Shown here: positions 12,404-24,329 of the stretch, piece by piece
How positions within the stretch are numbered: position 1 is the first letter of the stretch
Layout of the letters: every line of letters starts with the position of its first letter
Assembly: GCA_963724135.1 (NCBI GenBank)
Contig: CAVRTA010000006.1
Coordinates: 1,425,795 to 1,489,794 of the forward strand
Source: DATLGB01 sp963724135
GTDB taxonomy: Bacteria; Actinomycetota; Thermoleophilia; Solirubrobacterales; Solirubrobacteraceae
Reading direction: 5' to 3'
DNA length: 64,000 nucleotides
The notes under the pieces: model-generated
Seen by the model: only the letters and a program-made list of their open reading frames with translations
Databases searched by the model: none
Told to the model about the DNA's origin: nothing
Translations under genes and position numbers: made by a program

Positions 12404-13558
12404 ATGCTCAGGGTCGCGGAGAAGTGGCAGGGCTCCGACGTGGGGCGCCAGCGGACCGGCAACGAGGACAACTTCTTCGTCCAGGCGCCGCTGTTCGTGC
12501 TCGCCGACGGCATGGGCGGCGCGCAGGCGGGCGAGGTCGCCTCGGAGATCGCGATCGAGGCGTTCCGCGCCGGCCTGCCCGAGGGGGACACCGAGAACAG
12601 CCTCGTGACGGTCATCCAGGCCGCCAACGCCAAGGTGCACGAGCAGGCCAACGCAGTGCCCGAGTACCACGGCATGGGCACGACCTGCACGGTCGCCTTC
12701 GTGGCCGAGGAGGAGGTGGTGCTGGCGCACGTCGGCGACTCGCGCGCGTACCTGCTGCGCGACTCGGAGCTCATCCGTCTCACCCGCGACCACTCGCTGG
12801 TCGGCGAGCTCGTCGATCGCGGCCGGGTCACCGAGGAGGAGGCGCTGACGCACCCGCAGCGCTCCGTGATCACCCGCGCGGTCGGCCCCGAGCCGACGGT
12901 CAAGGTCGATGCCGAGCGCATCGCCGCGCGCGCCGGCGACGTGTTCCTGCTGTGCTCGGACGGGCTCACCGACATGATCCGCGACAAGCAGGTGCTGAGC
13001 GTGCTGACCGCGGTGGGCTCGCTCGAGGAGGCGGGCCGCAACCTGATCGCCGCGGCGAACGCCGCGGGGGGCCGCGACAACATCACCGTGATCCTGTTCC
13101 GGCTCGAGGAGGTCGACACGGCCGGCGGAGACGGGTCGACACAGGAGACGACGGTCACGGAGGCGGTCTCCGCTCCGGGCCCGTCCAAGCCGCCGCCGCG
13201 GACGATGCCGCCACCCAGGCGCGCGCCGGCCCCGACGGCGGCTCGGGGCTGGCGACGCTCCGTCAAGCCGCTGATCGTCATCGCGATCGTGCTCGCCCTG
13301 TTCGGGACGGCCCTGTTCGTCGCGATGCGAGGGGTGTTCTTCGTCGGCCTCGACGCCAGCCGCACCGTGACGATCTATCGCGGGCTCCCCTACGAGGGGC
13401 CGTTCGGCATCAAGCTCTACACGCGCGACTACACCTCCGGCGTGCGCATCGACCAGGTTCCGGCCGAGCGGCAGGAGAGGTTCACCGACCACAAGCTGCG
13501 CTCGCTCGACGACGCCACCGACCTCGTCAAGCAGCTCGAGACCGGGACCATCGAGTGA
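12404..13558 (+). CDS. pstP: PP2C-family Ser/Thr protein phosphatase
   Basis: A 384-residue membrane phosphatase that reverses PknA/PknB-type phosphorylation. The ATG at 12404 (or GTG one codon earlier) begins MLRVAEKWQGSDVGRQRTGNEDN, the standard PstP start. Metal-binding motifs are ADGMGG near residue 40, VGDSRAYL, LLCSDGLTDM and GGRDNITVI. A Pro-rich juxtamembrane stretch (~265-290) and one membrane helix (LIVIAIVLALFGTALFVAM) lead to a small extracellular domain (YRGLPYEGPFGIKLYTRDYT) found in actinobacterial PstP. Its TGA overlaps the next GTG (GTGA), coupling it to ftsW/rodA. Confidence 0.95.
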   Translation: MLRVAEKWQGSDVGRQRTGNEDNFFVQAPLFVLADGMGGAQAGEVASEIAIEAFRAGLPEGDTENSLVTVIQAANAKVHEQANAVPEYHGMGTTCTVAFVAEEEVVLAHVGDSRAYLLRDSELIRLTRDHSLVGELVDRGRVTEEEALTHPQRSVITRAVGPEPTVKVDAERIAARAGDVFLLCSDGLTDMIRDKQVLSVLTAVGSLEEAGRNLIAAANAAGGRDNITVILFRLEEVDTAGGDGSTQETTVTEAVSAPGPSKPPPRTMPPPRRAPAPTAARGWRRSVKPLIVIAIVLALFGTALFVAMRGVFFVGLDASRTVTIYRGLPYEGPFGIKLYTRDYTSGVRIDQVPAERQERFTDHKLRSLDDATDLVKQLETGTIE

Positions 13559-14850
13559 GCGCGCGCAACCGCGAGCTGCTCGCGCTCGTCCCGGCCTCGC
13601 TGCTCGTGACGGCGGGGTTCGCGGCGATCTTCATCCAGCGCTCCGAGGTGCTGACCAACGTGTCGCTGACCTACGGCGGCATCTTCCTCGGGCTGTGCGT
13701 CGCGACGCACGTCGTCATCCGCTTCACGCTGCCCAATGCGGACCCGTACCTGTTCCCGCTGGTCGCGGTGCTCGCCTGCTTCGGCCTCGTCGTCATCTAC
13801 CGCCTCGACGCCGACAAGGCGATCCAGCAGGCGTACTGGTTCGTTGCCGGCCTCCTGCTCTTCAGCGGGACCATCATCGCGCTGCGGCGCGACTTCCGCG
13901 TGCTCGAGCAGTACCGCTACACGATCGCGGCGGCCGCGCTGGTACTGCTGCTGCTGCCGCGTCTGCCGGGCATCGGCGTGCAGACCAACGGCGCCTATCT
14001 CGGCGTCGACATCGGCCCGGTCGCCTTCCAGCCGGCCGAGTTCGCCAAGATCGGGATCGTCGTGTTCCTCGCCGCGTACCTGCGCGAGCACCGCGACGCC
14101 ATGATCATCGCCGCGCGGCGGGTGCTCGGGCTGACCTTCCCGCCGCTCAAGCACTTCGGCCCGCTGCTGTTCGTCTGGGGTGCGGCGATGCTGTCGCTGT
14201 TCATCATCCGCGACATCGGCTCGTCGCTGATGTTCTTCGGCGCCTTCCTGGCCGTGCTCTATGTCGCGACGAACCGGTTCGGGTTCGTGCTCGTCGGGCT
14301 CGCGCTGTTCGCGTTCGGCTCGTGGCTGCTGGTGAACACGGTCGGCGGCCACCTGCAGGACCGGATCGACGGCTGGCTGGATCCGCTCGACCCGGCCATC
14401 TACGACCGGGTCGGCGGCAGCTTCCAGGTCGCGCAGGGGCTGTTCGCGCAGGCCGACGGTGGCCTGTTCGGGACCGGCTTCGCCGGTTCGCTGATCCTCA
14501 CGCCCAAGGACGTCACGCCCACCGACTCGATCTACGCGGTGATCGTCAACGAGCTCGGCCTGGCGGGCGCCTGCGCGCTGCTGCTCGTCTACCTACTCTT
14601 CGCCGCTCGAGGCTTCAAGACGGCGATGATCGCGCGCGACTCGTTCTCGACGCTGCTGGCCTCGGGGCTGACGGCCGTGCTCGCGCTGCAGGTGTTCGTG
14701 ATCGTCGGCGGCGTCACGCGCGTGATCCCGCTGACCGGCGTCACGCTCCCGTTCGTCTCCTACGGCGGCTCGTCGATCCTCGCCAACTTCGTGCTGCTCG
14801 CGCTGCTGCTGCTGGTGTCCGACCGCGCGCGGCGGGAGGCGCTGCGGTGA
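13555..14850 (+). CDS. FtsW/RodA family peptidoglycan glycosyltransferase
   Basis: A 431-residue SEDS polymerase that joins lipid II into glycan strands together with a class B PBP. The start is the GTG overlapping the pstP stop. About ten membrane helices are visible, with SEDS signatures FQPAEFAKIGIVVFLAAYL, DIGSSLMFFGAFL, ADGGLFGTGF and GVTLPFVSYGGSSILANF near the C-terminus. In mycobacteria the gene at this position is rodA (lateral growth); whether this one works in division or elongation cannot be settled by sequence reading alone, so no symbol is given. It overlaps the pbpA start by four bases (GTGA), consistent with a fixed polymerase-transpeptidase pair. Confidence 0.93.
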   Translation: MSARNRELLALVPASLLVTAGFAAIFIQRSEVLTNVSLTYGGIFLGLCVATHVVIRFTLPNADPYLFPLVAVLACFGLVVIYRLDADKAIQQAYWFVAGLLLFSGTIIALRRDFRVLEQYRYTIAAAALVLLLLPRLPGIGVQTNGAYLGVDIGPVAFQPAEFAKIGIVVFLAAYLREHRDAMIIAARRVLGLTFPPLKHFGPLLFVWGAAMLSLFIIRDIGSSLMFFGAFLAVLYVATNRFGFVLVGLALFAFGSWLLVNTVGGHLQDRIDGWLDPLDPAIYDRVGGSFQVAQGLFAQADGGLFGTGFAGSLILTPKDVTPTDSIYAVIVNELGLAGACALLLVYLLFAARGFKTAMIARDSFSTLLASGLTAVLALQVFVIVGGVTRVIPLTGVTLPFVSYGGSSILANFVLLALLLLVSDRARREALR

Positions 14851-16274
14851 AGCAGCCGATCGTGCGCCTGTACGGGACCGTCGTGCTGCTGTTCGCAGTG
14901 CTGGTCGGCTTCACGTCGTACTGGTCGGTGTTCGCCGCCGAGCGGCTGCGCGACGAGCCCGTCAACCACCGCGACGAGCTCCAGGAGCAGCGCATCCCGC
15001 GCGGCACGATCCGCGCCGCCGGCGGGGAGGTCATCGCGCGCTCGACCAAGCAGCCCGACGGCGCCTACCGACGGCGATATCCGCTCGGCGACCTGTTCGC
15101 CCACCCCGTCGGGTACGCGTTCGCGAACATCGGCAGTTCGGAGCTCGAGTCCTTCTACGACGACCGGCTGGTCGACCGCCGCACCGAGCTGGTCAACACC
15201 TTCCAGTCGCTGCTCGGTCGCGATCGCGTCGGCGAGGATCTCAAGACGACGCTCGACGCCGGCGCGCAACGGGTGGCCGCGGAGGCGCTCGCACAGACGT
15301 CGAGCGGCAAGGGAGCGGTCGTGGCCATGGACGTGGACAGCGCTGCGGTGCGGGTGATGGCGTCCGTGCCCAGCTATGACCCCAACGACCTCGACCGGCG
15401 CGCGAACTTCAGTGCGCTCGCGCGCGACAACGAGCGCACGCCGCTGCTCGACCGGGCGACACAGGGCCTGTTCCCGCCCGGGTCCACGTTCAAGACGGTG
15501 ACCGCGGCGGCCGCTCTGGACTCGGGCGAGTACACGCCGGAGACGACGATCTCAGGCGAGAACGGCAAGGAGATCTCGGGCGTCCCCCTGCAGAACTTCG
15601 GCGGCGAGGACTACGGGCCGGTCTCGCTCACCTTCGCGCTCACCAACTCGGTCAACACCGTGTTCGCCGAGATCGGCGAGAAGCTCGGCAAGGAGACGAT
15701 GCGCGAGTACATGGAGCGCTTCGGGTTCAGCGAGGCGCCGCCCATCGACCTGCCGGAGTCCGTGCTCCCGCGCTCGGGCGAGCGCAGAAACGGCAAGCTG
15801 ATCCCGCCCACCTCGCGTTTCGTGGACGTGGGACGGATGGCGATCGGCCAGGACATCCTGCTCGTCTCGCCGCTGCAGATGGCGACCGTGGCGCAGACGA
15901 TCGGCAACGGCGGCGTGCGCATGAAGCCGTACCTGGTCGAGAAGTCCTTCGACGCCGACGGGCGCGCGCGGCTCGAACGCGAGCCCGAGCGGGCCGAGCG
16001 CGTCATGTCGTCCGAGAGCGCCGCCGCGCTGGGGGCGATGATGCAGCAGGTGGTGCGCGAGGGCACCGGCACGGCCGCGGCGCTGAGCGGCGTCGACGTC
16101 GCCGGCAAGACCGGCACCGCCGAGCTCACCACGACCGGACTCAACGACCTGTGGTTCATCGCCTTCACCGACCGCCACGCGATCGCGGTGATCGTCGAGC
16201 GCACGCAGGGCGGTTTCGGCGGCACCGTGGCCGCTCCGATCGCCAAGGCGGTACTGGAGGCGCTGGGTGACTGA
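14847..16274 (+). CDS. pbpA: Class B penicillin-binding protein
   Basis: A 475-residue monofunctional DD-transpeptidase. GTG start overlaps the preceding stop by four bases. A single N-terminal signal anchor (IVRLYGTVVLLFAVLVGFTS) is followed by the PBP dimerisation region and the catalytic domain: the SxxK motif in LFPPGSTFKTVTAA (about residue 218), SxN in ALTNSVNTVF and KTG in VAGKTGTAEL. It is the cognate partner of the SEDS polymerase upstream; the pair, followed by PknB, matches the conserved actinobacterial pbpA locus. The short length (no large pedestal) is normal for PbpA. Confidence 0.94.
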   Translation: MKQPIVRLYGTVVLLFAVLVGFTSYWSVFAAERLRDEPVNHRDELQEQRIPRGTIRAAGGEVIARSTKQPDGAYRRRYPLGDLFAHPVGYAFANIGSSELESFYDDRLVDRRTELVNTFQSLLGRDRVGEDLKTTLDAGAQRVAAEALAQTSSGKGAVVAMDVDSAAVRVMASVPSYDPNDLDRRANFSALARDNERTPLLDRATQGLFPPGSTFKTVTAAAALDSGEYTPETTISGENGKEISGVPLQNFGGEDYGPVSLTFALTNSVNTVFAEIGEKLGKETMREYMERFGFSEAPPIDLPESVLPRSGERRNGKLIPPTSRFVDVGRMAIGQDILLVSPLQMATVAQTIGNGGVRMKPYLVEKSFDADGRARLEREPERAERVMSSESAAALGAMMQQVVREGTGTAAALSGVDVAGKTGTAELTTTGLNDLWFIAFTDRHAIAVIVERTQGGFGGTVAAPIAKAVLEALGD

Positions 16275-18165
16275 CCACAACCCTCTGCGCGAGGGGCTGC
16301 GCGCCGACGAGGTCGTCGACGAGCGCTACAAGATCGTCGGGCGCATCGGCAGCGGCGGGATGGCCGACGTGTACTGCGCCGAGGACGCGCAGCTCGGCCG
16401 CCGCGTCGCCCTGAAGGTCCTGCACCGGCGCTTCGCCGAGGACCACGAGTTCGTCGAGCGCTTCCGCCGCGAGGCGTCGTCGGCGGCCGGCCTCTCGCAC
16501 CCCAACATCGTCCAGGTCTTCGACCGCGGCGAGCTCGAGGGCACCTACTACATCGCGATGGAGTTCCTCGAGGGACGCTCCCTCAAGCAGCTCGTGCGCG
16601 AGGATGGCCCGCTCGACCCGGCCCGCGCGATCGACATCACCGTGCAGGTGCTGCGTGCCGCGCGCTTCGCCCACAAGCGCGGCGTCATCCACCGCGACAT
16701 CAAGCCGCACAACGTGATCGTCGACTCCGAGGGCCGCGTCAAGGTCACCGACTTCGGAATCGCGCGCGCGGGGGCGTCGGACATGACCGAGACCGGGGCG
16801 ATCATGGGCACCGCGGCCTACCTGTCGCCCGAGCAGGCGCAGGGCCACACGGTGTCGGCGTCGAGCGACCTGTACTCGGTCGGGATCCTCCTCTACGAGC
16901 TCCTTACCGGCCGGCCGCCCTTCGACGCCGAGTCGGCGGTGACGATCGCCCTCAAGCAGGTCAGCGAGGCGCCGGTGCCGCCGCGCTCGCTGAACCCGGC
17001 CGTCTCGCCGGAGCTCGAGGACGTCGTGCTGCGGGCGCTGCAGAAGGACCCCGCGCGCCGCTTCGCCGATGCCGACGACTTCATCGGAGCACTCGAGCTC
17101 GTACGCGAGCTGCCGGCCCGGCCCGACGTCGCGCAGCGCACGGGCGACCTCACGGGCGTCTATCCGGTCCTCGACCCCTACGAGGACGAGCGCCGCCGCG
17201 GCTGGCGCTTCTGGACCATGCTGGTGCTGATCGTGCTCGCCCTGGCGGCGATCGCGGCCGGGCTCTACCTGCTGCTGCGCCCGAACGAGGCCACGGTGCC
17301 CAACGTGGTGGGGCTGAAGTCCGGGCTGGCCTGCACGCGGCTCAACAACCTCGGGTTCGAGTGCGAGCTCGAGCAGGTGCGCAGCGCGGACGTCCCGGCC
17401 GACGAGGTCGCCCGCCAGCGGCCCGACCCCGGGACCAAGGTCGACGAGGGCGCGACGATAACGCTGTTCGTCTCCAGCGGGCCGGGACAGGCCGACGTGC
17501 CCGACGTCGTCGACATGCGGGTCAAGCCGGCGCGGCGGACGCTCGAGCAGGCGGGCTTCGAGAGCGAGGTGGAGTTCGAGTTCTCCGAGACGGTCAAGCG
17601 CGGTGTCGTCATCGACACGCGCCCGCCGGCTCTGTCGCACATCGACATCGGCCAGACCGTGACCCTGATCGTGTCCAAGGGTCCCGAGGAGGCCCCGGTG
17701 CCGAGCGTCGTCGGCCAGTCGGAGTCCGCGGCGACCGCCGAGCTCCAGGACGCCGGGTTCCAGGTCGCGACGCGACGAGAGGAGACCGCGACCGCCGAGC
17801 CGGGCGAGGTGATCGCGCAGGATCCCGGTGCCGACGAGCTGCTGCGCAAGGGCGAGACGGTGACCCTGACGGTGGCCAAGGAGCTGCCGAGCGTCGGCGT
17901 GCCCGACGTGCGCGGCATGACACTGCGCGACGCGCGCCGCCAGCTGTCGGACCGCGGATTGAAGCTGGTCAAGGAGCTGCGCGAGGTGGCGACGCCCGAC
18001 GAGGACGGCGTCGTGCTCGACCAGGACCCGCTCGGCGGCCGGCTGCCGCGGGGCGAGCCGGTCACGGTCGTCGTGGGCGACTTCGACCCCGACCTCAACC
18101 CGGAGCCCGACGAGACGCCCTCCCCCTCGCCCTCGCCGGCGGCCACGGAGACGCCCACACCGTGA
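16267..18165 (+). CDS. pknB: PASTA-domain Ser/Thr protein kinase (PknB type)
   Basis: A 632-residue receptor kinase that senses muropeptides or lipid II and controls wall synthesis. The GTG start lies inside pbpA (8-base overlap). Kinase domain: IGSGGMADVY, Lys50, HRDIKPHN, TDFGIAR, activation-loop Thr residues in DMTETGAIMGTAAYLSPEQ. One membrane helix (~317-338, MLVLIVLALAAIAAGLYLLL) leads to four extracellular PASTA repeats, each beginning with a VPxV core (VPNVVGL, VPDVVDM, VPSVVGQ, VPDVRGM). A Pro/Ser tail (PSPSPSPAATETPTP) ends it. The stop overlaps the ddl start by four bases, so kinase and D-Ala-D-Ala ligase are translationally coupled. Confidence 0.96.
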   Translation: MTDHNPLREGLRADEVVDERYKIVGRIGSGGMADVYCAEDAQLGRRVALKVLHRRFAEDHEFVERFRREASSAAGLSHPNIVQVFDRGELEGTYYIAMEFLEGRSLKQLVREDGPLDPARAIDITVQVLRAARFAHKRGVIHRDIKPHNVIVDSEGRVKVTDFGIARAGASDMTETGAIMGTAAYLSPEQAQGHTVSASSDLYSVGILLYELLTGRPPFDAESAVTIALKQVSEAPVPPRSLNPAVSPELEDVVLRALQKDPARRFADADDFIGALELVRELPARPDVAQRTGDLTGVYPVLDPYEDERRRGWRFWTMLVLIVLALAAIAAGLYLLLRPNEATVPNVVGLKSGLACTRLNNLGFECELEQVRSADVPADEVARQRPDPGTKVDEGATITLFVSSGPGQADVPDVVDMRVKPARRTLEQAGFESEVEFEFSETVKRGVVIDTRPPALSHIDIGQTVTLIVSKGPEEAPVPSVVGQSESAATAELQDAGFQVATRREETATAEPGEVIAQDPGADELLRKGETVTLTVAKELPSVGVPDVRGMTLRDARRQLSDRGLKLVKELREVATPDEDGVVLDQDPLGGRLPRGEPVTVVVGDFDPDLNPEPDETPSPSPSPAATETPTP

Positions 18166-19086
18166 GGGTGGCCGTCCTCAGCGGCGGGCGCTCGTCCGAG
18201 CACGAGGTGTCGCTCGCCTCCGGGGCCGCGGTCCGAGAGGGCGTCGCCGCGGCGGGCCACGAGGTGCTCGACGTCCATCTCTCCCGGGAGGGCGCGTGGC
18301 TGCACGAGGGCGAGGCCGTGGCGCTTTCGCCCGGCGGCGGCCTGCTCGGCGCCGACGTCGTCTTCCCGGTCCTGCACGGGCCCTTCGGCGAGGACGGGAC
18401 CGTGCAGGGCCTGCTCGAGGTGCTCGGCGTGCCCTACGTGGGCGCGGGCGTGCTCGCCTCGTCGCTGTGCATGGACAAGGTCGTGTTCAAGGACCTGCTG
18501 ACGGCGGCCGGGGTGCCGCAGGTCGACTACGTGGCGGTGCGGCCCGGTGACGACCCGGCCGCGATCGAGCGCCTCGGCCTGCCGGTGTTCGTCAAGCCGG
18601 CGCGCGCGGGCTCGTCGATCGGGATCGTCAAGGTCACCGACTGGTCAGAGCTGCCCGCCGCCCTGGAGTCCGCCTTCGGCTACGACTCGCTGGTCATCGC
18701 CGAGGCCTTCTCGGACGGGCTCGAGGTGGAGTGCGCCGTGCTCGGCAACGAGGCGCCGGAGGTCAGCGTGCCCGGGGAGATAGTGCTGACGGGCGCCGAC
18801 TGGTACGACTACGAGGCCAAGTACACCGACGGCGCGATGGAGCTCGTCGTCCCGCCGCGCCTGCCCTCCGCCGCCATCGAGGAGGTCCGCCGCCTCGCCG
18901 TCGAGACGTTCGTGCGCGTCGGCTGCGCGGGCATGGCGCGCGTCGACTTCTTCGTCGAGGCCGAGCGCATCGTCGTCAACGAGCTCAACACGATCCCCGG
19001 CTTCACGCCCACCTCGGTCTACGCGACGCTGTGGGCGCACACCGGCGTCCCGTTCGCCGAGCTCTGCCAGCGGCTGCTCGAGCTCG

Positions 19087-20586
<1,500 letters not shown>

Positions 20587-20612
20587 CCCGCCGTCAATGG
20601 TCCCACGACTGG

Positions 20613-21176
20613 CTAGTCGTCCTTGCGCTCGTCGACGGCCTCGGCCTCCACCGTCGGCTGGTCGTCCGTCCGCCAGACGGCCGACGACTTCTCCTCGGCC
20701 GGGGTCTCGGGCGGAGGCACGTCGGCGGCGGGGTCGCCGGACGGCGGCGGGGCCGCGATGGCGTCCTCGAGGTCGGCCTCGGCGAGCTCCTGGCCCTCCG
20801 AGACGCCCTGGCCCGCCTCCTCGAGTGGCCGCATGGCCTCGTCGACCGGGCGGGTCGGGTCGTCCTCGCTCGGGTATCCCTCGGCGGCTCCTCCGATGTT
20901 GGCCGCCTCGGCCGCGGCGGCCGCCTCCTCGGCGGCCTCGTCCGCGCCCGCGGCCTGGACGGCGGGCTCGGGTGCCGGGACCTGCGTGGCGGTGTTCGCC
21001 GGCGGTCCCGAGACGTCGACGTTCGACACCGGCGGGGTGGGCCCGGGGGTGTAGCCGGCCGGCTCGTTGCCGCCGCCGAGCATGCCGCTGATCGCGCGCT
21101 TGTTCTTCATGGCTCCGTACGCGGCGATCGCGAGGCCGCCGAGGACGATGGTGCGTGCGCTGAACAGTCGAGGCAT
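20613..21176 (-). CDS. Hypothetical acidic Ala/Pro-rich protein
   Basis: A 187-residue protein from ATG 21176 (an upstream in-frame extension runs antisense through the nuclease gene and is not credible). The N-terminus has one short hydrophobic segment (RTIVLGGLAIAAYGAMKNKRA), then low-complexity Pro/Thr (GYTPGPTPPVSNVDVSGPPA), an Ala/Glu stretch (AADEAAEEAAAAAEAA-like) and acidic repeats. No family recognised. It may be a membrane-tethered disordered protein. It lies 26 bases upstream of the convergent-side kinase gene on the same strand, so both may share a promoter near 21180. Confidence 0.6.
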   Translation of the reverse strand: MPRLFSARTIVLGGLAIAAYGAMKNKRAISGMLGGGNEPAGYTPGPTPPVSNVDVSGPPANTATQVPAPEPAVQAAGADEAAEEAAAAAEAANIGGAAEGYPSEDDPTRPVDEAMRPLEEAGQGVSEGQELAEADLEDAIAAPPPSGDPAADVPPPETPAEEKSSAVWRTDDQPTVEAEAVDERKDD

Positions 21177-21221
21177 GTTTGGAACGCTACCCATCCGTCC
21201 CGGTCGCCACCCTGTCGGTCC

Positions 21222-21677
21222 GTGCGCAGGCTGCCCCTCATGCTGCTGCTCGCCCTCCTGCTCGCCTACGGCGGCCGGGCGGTCATCGAGAAGCCCGAGG
21301 ACGGGCGGGTCACCCGGGTCGTCGACGGGGACACGCTGCACGTCGGGGTCGACGGGCGCGACGTGACCGTGCGGCTGATCGGGATCGACACGCCGGAGGT
21401 CGGCGACTGCGGCTACCGGGCGGCGACGCGGGCACTGGAGGAGCTGGCGGACGGACGACGAGTCGAGCTCGTCGGCGACTCGAGCCAGGACGACCGCGAC
21501 CGCTACGGGCGCCGACTCGCCTACGTGGTGCGCGGCGGCGTTGACCTCGGCGAGGCGATGCTGCGGCGCGGGTGGGCCGAGGTCTACGTCTTCGAGCGGC
21601 CCTTCGACCGCCTCGGCCGCTACCGCGAGGCCGCGTCGGCGGGCTCTCGGCGAGGCGCCGCGGCGCGCTGCTCCTAG
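21222..21677 (+). CDS. Thermonuclease (SNase) family protein
   Basis: A 151-residue exported staphylococcal-nuclease-fold protein. GTG 21222 gives a short signal (RRLPLMLLLALLLAYGGRAV). The SNase core has VTRVVDGDTLHV, VRLIGIDTPEV (Arg and Asp of the active site), then DRDRYGRRLAYV (the second Arg) and MLRRGWAEVYVF. It would hydrolyse DNA or RNA outside the cytoplasm with calcium. The end is Arg/Ala-rich and lacks the longer tail seen in some relatives. It is followed after 10 bases by folE on the same strand. Confidence 0.88.
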   Translation: MRRLPLMLLLALLLAYGGRAVIEKPEDGRVTRVVDGDTLHVGVDGRDVTVRLIGIDTPEVGDCGYRAATRALEELADGRRVELVGDSSQDDRDRYGRRLAYVVRGGVDLGEAMLRRGWAEVYVFERPFDRLGRYREAASAGSRRGAAARCS

Positions 21678-21687
21678 CCTCGGGCAC

Positions 21688-22239
21688 ATGGATCTGGACC
21701 GGGCGAAGGCTGCAGTCTCGGACCTGCTCGAGGCGCTCGACGTGGACATGTCCGACGAGAACCTGAACGACACGCCGCGGCGCGTGGCCGCCGCGTACGC
21801 CGAGCTGCTCACGCCGCAGCCCTTCTCGGCGACGACGTTCCCCAACGACGAGGGCTACGACGAGCTCGTCGTGGCGCGCCGCATCCCCTTCCACTCGCTG
21901 TGCGAGCACCACCTGATCCCGTTCGTCGGCTACGCGCACGTTGCCTACCTGCCGGGCGAGCGCATCGTGGGGCTGTCGAAGCTCGCCCGCATCGTCGAGC
22001 ACTTCGCGCGCAGGCTCCAGGTGCAGGAGCGCATGACGGTGCAGATCGCCGACTGGCTCGAGTCCGAGCTGTCGCCGAAGGGGGTCGGGGTGGTGCTCGA
22101 CGCCGAGCACTTCTGCATGACCATCCGCGGCGTCCAGAAGCCCGGCGCGCGCACGACGACCTCCGCCCTGCGCGGCTACGTGCGCGACGACTCGCGCACG
22201 CGCGCCGAGTTCCTGTCGCTCGCCACCGACCGCCGGTGA
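21688..22239 (+). CDS. folE: GTP cyclohydrolase I
   Basis: First enzyme of tetrahydrofolate synthesis: GTP to 7,8-dihydroneopterin triphosphate. 183 residues from ATG 21688. Motifs: DTPRRVAAAYAELL, the zinc and catalytic segment FHSLCEHHLIPFVGYAHVAY (Cys and His ligands), IVGLSKLARIVEHFARR, and HFCMTIRGVQKPGARTTTSA near the C-terminus with the second zinc Cys (C152-region) and active-site residues. It is type IA and slightly shorter than the E. coli enzyme. GTG of the methyltransferase gene overlaps its stop by four bases. Confidence 0.95.
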   Translation: MDLDRAKAAVSDLLEALDVDMSDENLNDTPRRVAAAYAELLTPQPFSATTFPNDEGYDELVVARRIPFHSLCEHHLIPFVGYAHVAYLPGERIVGLSKLARIVEHFARRLQVQERMTVQIADWLESELSPKGVGVVLDAEHFCMTIRGVQKPGARTTTSALRGYVRDDSRTRAEFLSLATDRR

Positions 22240-22988
22240 GCGCGCGCTACGACGCGATCGGAACGAGCTACGCGCAGACGCGCCGTGAGGACCAGCGGAT
22301 CGCGGCGCGGCTGGCCGCAGCGCTCGGCGATGCCCGCACGGTGGTCAACGTCGGCGCGGGGACCGGCTCCTACGAGCCCGCCGAGCGGTATGTGATCGCG
22401 TTCGAGCCGAGCGCGGTGATGATCGCCCAGCGCCCGCCGCACCGCGTCCCGGCGATCCAGGCCTCCGCGGGGGCGCTGCCGCTCGCAGGCGACTCCGTCG
22501 ACGCGGCCATGGCGATCCTCACCATCCACCACTGGGACGGCGAGCGCGAGGCCGGCGTGCGCGAGCTGCGACGCGTCGCCCGCGGCCCCGTCGCGATCCT
22601 CACCTACGACGCGGTCGTGAGCGGCGAGATGTGGCTGATGGCCGACTACCTGCCGGAGGTCGCCGAGCTCGACCACCGCATCTTCCCGGCGCCCGAGCAG
22701 GTGGGCGGCTGGCTCGGCGGCCATGCCTCGATCGAGCCGGTCCCGGTCGCGCGCGACACGCAGGACTGGATGCTGGGCTCGTTCTGGGCCCATCCGGAGC
22801 GCGTCCTGGACCCGGTCGCCCGCGCCGGCACGTCGGGCTTCCAGCGCATGGACGCAGCCGTGGTCGAGCGCGTGGTCCGGGCCGTCGAGCGCGACCTCGC
22901 CAACGGCACCTGGGACGCGCGCCACGGCCACCTCCGCGGGCTGGCCGAGTACGACGTCGGCCTGCGGCTGATCGTCGATCGTGGGTAA
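22236..22988 (+). CDS. Class I SAM-dependent methyltransferase
   Basis: A 250-residue cytoplasmic protein. Motif I is TVVNVGAGTGSYEP (the glycine-rich SAM loop), followed by VIAFEPSAVMIAQR, ASAGALPLAGDSVDAAMAIL (motif II) and RVARGPVAILTYD. This matches the UbiE/MenG-like small-molecule type, but the substrate cannot be named. GTG start overlaps folE by four bases, so the two are coupled; a role in folate or pterin metabolism would be speculation. Confidence 0.8.
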   Translation: MSARYDAIGTSYAQTRREDQRIAARLAAALGDARTVVNVGAGTGSYEPAERYVIAFEPSAVMIAQRPPHRVPAIQASAGALPLAGDSVDAAMAILTIHHWDGEREAGVRELRRVARGPVAILTYDAVVSGEMWLMADYLPEVAELDHRIFPAPEQVGGWLGGHASIEPVPVARDTQDWMLGSFWAHPERVLDPVARAGTSGFQRMDAAVVERVVRAVERDLANGTWDARHGHLRGLAEYDVGLRLIVDRG

Positions 22989-22997
22989 GCCGGGGTC

Positions 22998-23201
22998 ATG
23001 ACCGATCACGAGCAGCAGGCGGGAACGCCGGAGGAGCAGGCCGACCGCATGGACCAGGAGACCGACCGCGTCGGCGCCGGGGCGGACGAGGCGCGCGAGA
23101 AGCTCGACCGGGCCAACAGCGACGAGCTGATCCCGGAGGGGCTCGGCCGGCAGGACCCCGCGTACCCCGAGCCGGCACCGGACGACGAGGACAGCCCGTA
23201 G
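22998..23201 (+). CDS. Small acidic hypothetical protein
   Basis: A 67-residue, strongly acidic, hydrophilic protein (MTDHEQQAGTPEEQADRM, then DEAREKLDRANSDELIPEGL and a PDDEDSP tail) without membrane segment. It looks disordered and has no motif I recognise. It follows the methyltransferase gene by 9 bases and is closed by a strong composite terminator, which supports it being the last gene of the folE transcript. Confidence 0.6.
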   Translation: MTDHEQQAGTPEEQADRMDQETDRVGAGADEAREKLDRANSDELIPEGLGRQDPAYPEPAPDDEDSP

Positions 23202-23204
23202 CGA

Positions 23205-23250
23205 CGAACGTCCCGGAAGCCCCCTCACAGGGGGGCATGAGGGACGTTCG
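23205..23250. terminator. Two-tier bidirectional terminator
   Basis: Outer stem cgaacgtccc (23205-23214) with gggacgttcg (23241-23250); inner stem gccccc (23219-23224) with gggggc (23231-23236). It lies between the end of the small acidic gene and the stop codon of convergent purM (5 bases away), so it can serve both strands. Confidence 0.8.
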
Positions 23251-23255
23251 AGTGC

Positions 23256-24325
<1,070 letters not shown>

Positions 24326-24329
<4 letters not shown>

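Noticed and set aside
23205..23250. A non-coding RNA gene between the folE transcript and purM
   Set aside because: The structure is compact, symmetrical and placed between convergent stop codons, which is what a bidirectional terminator looks like.
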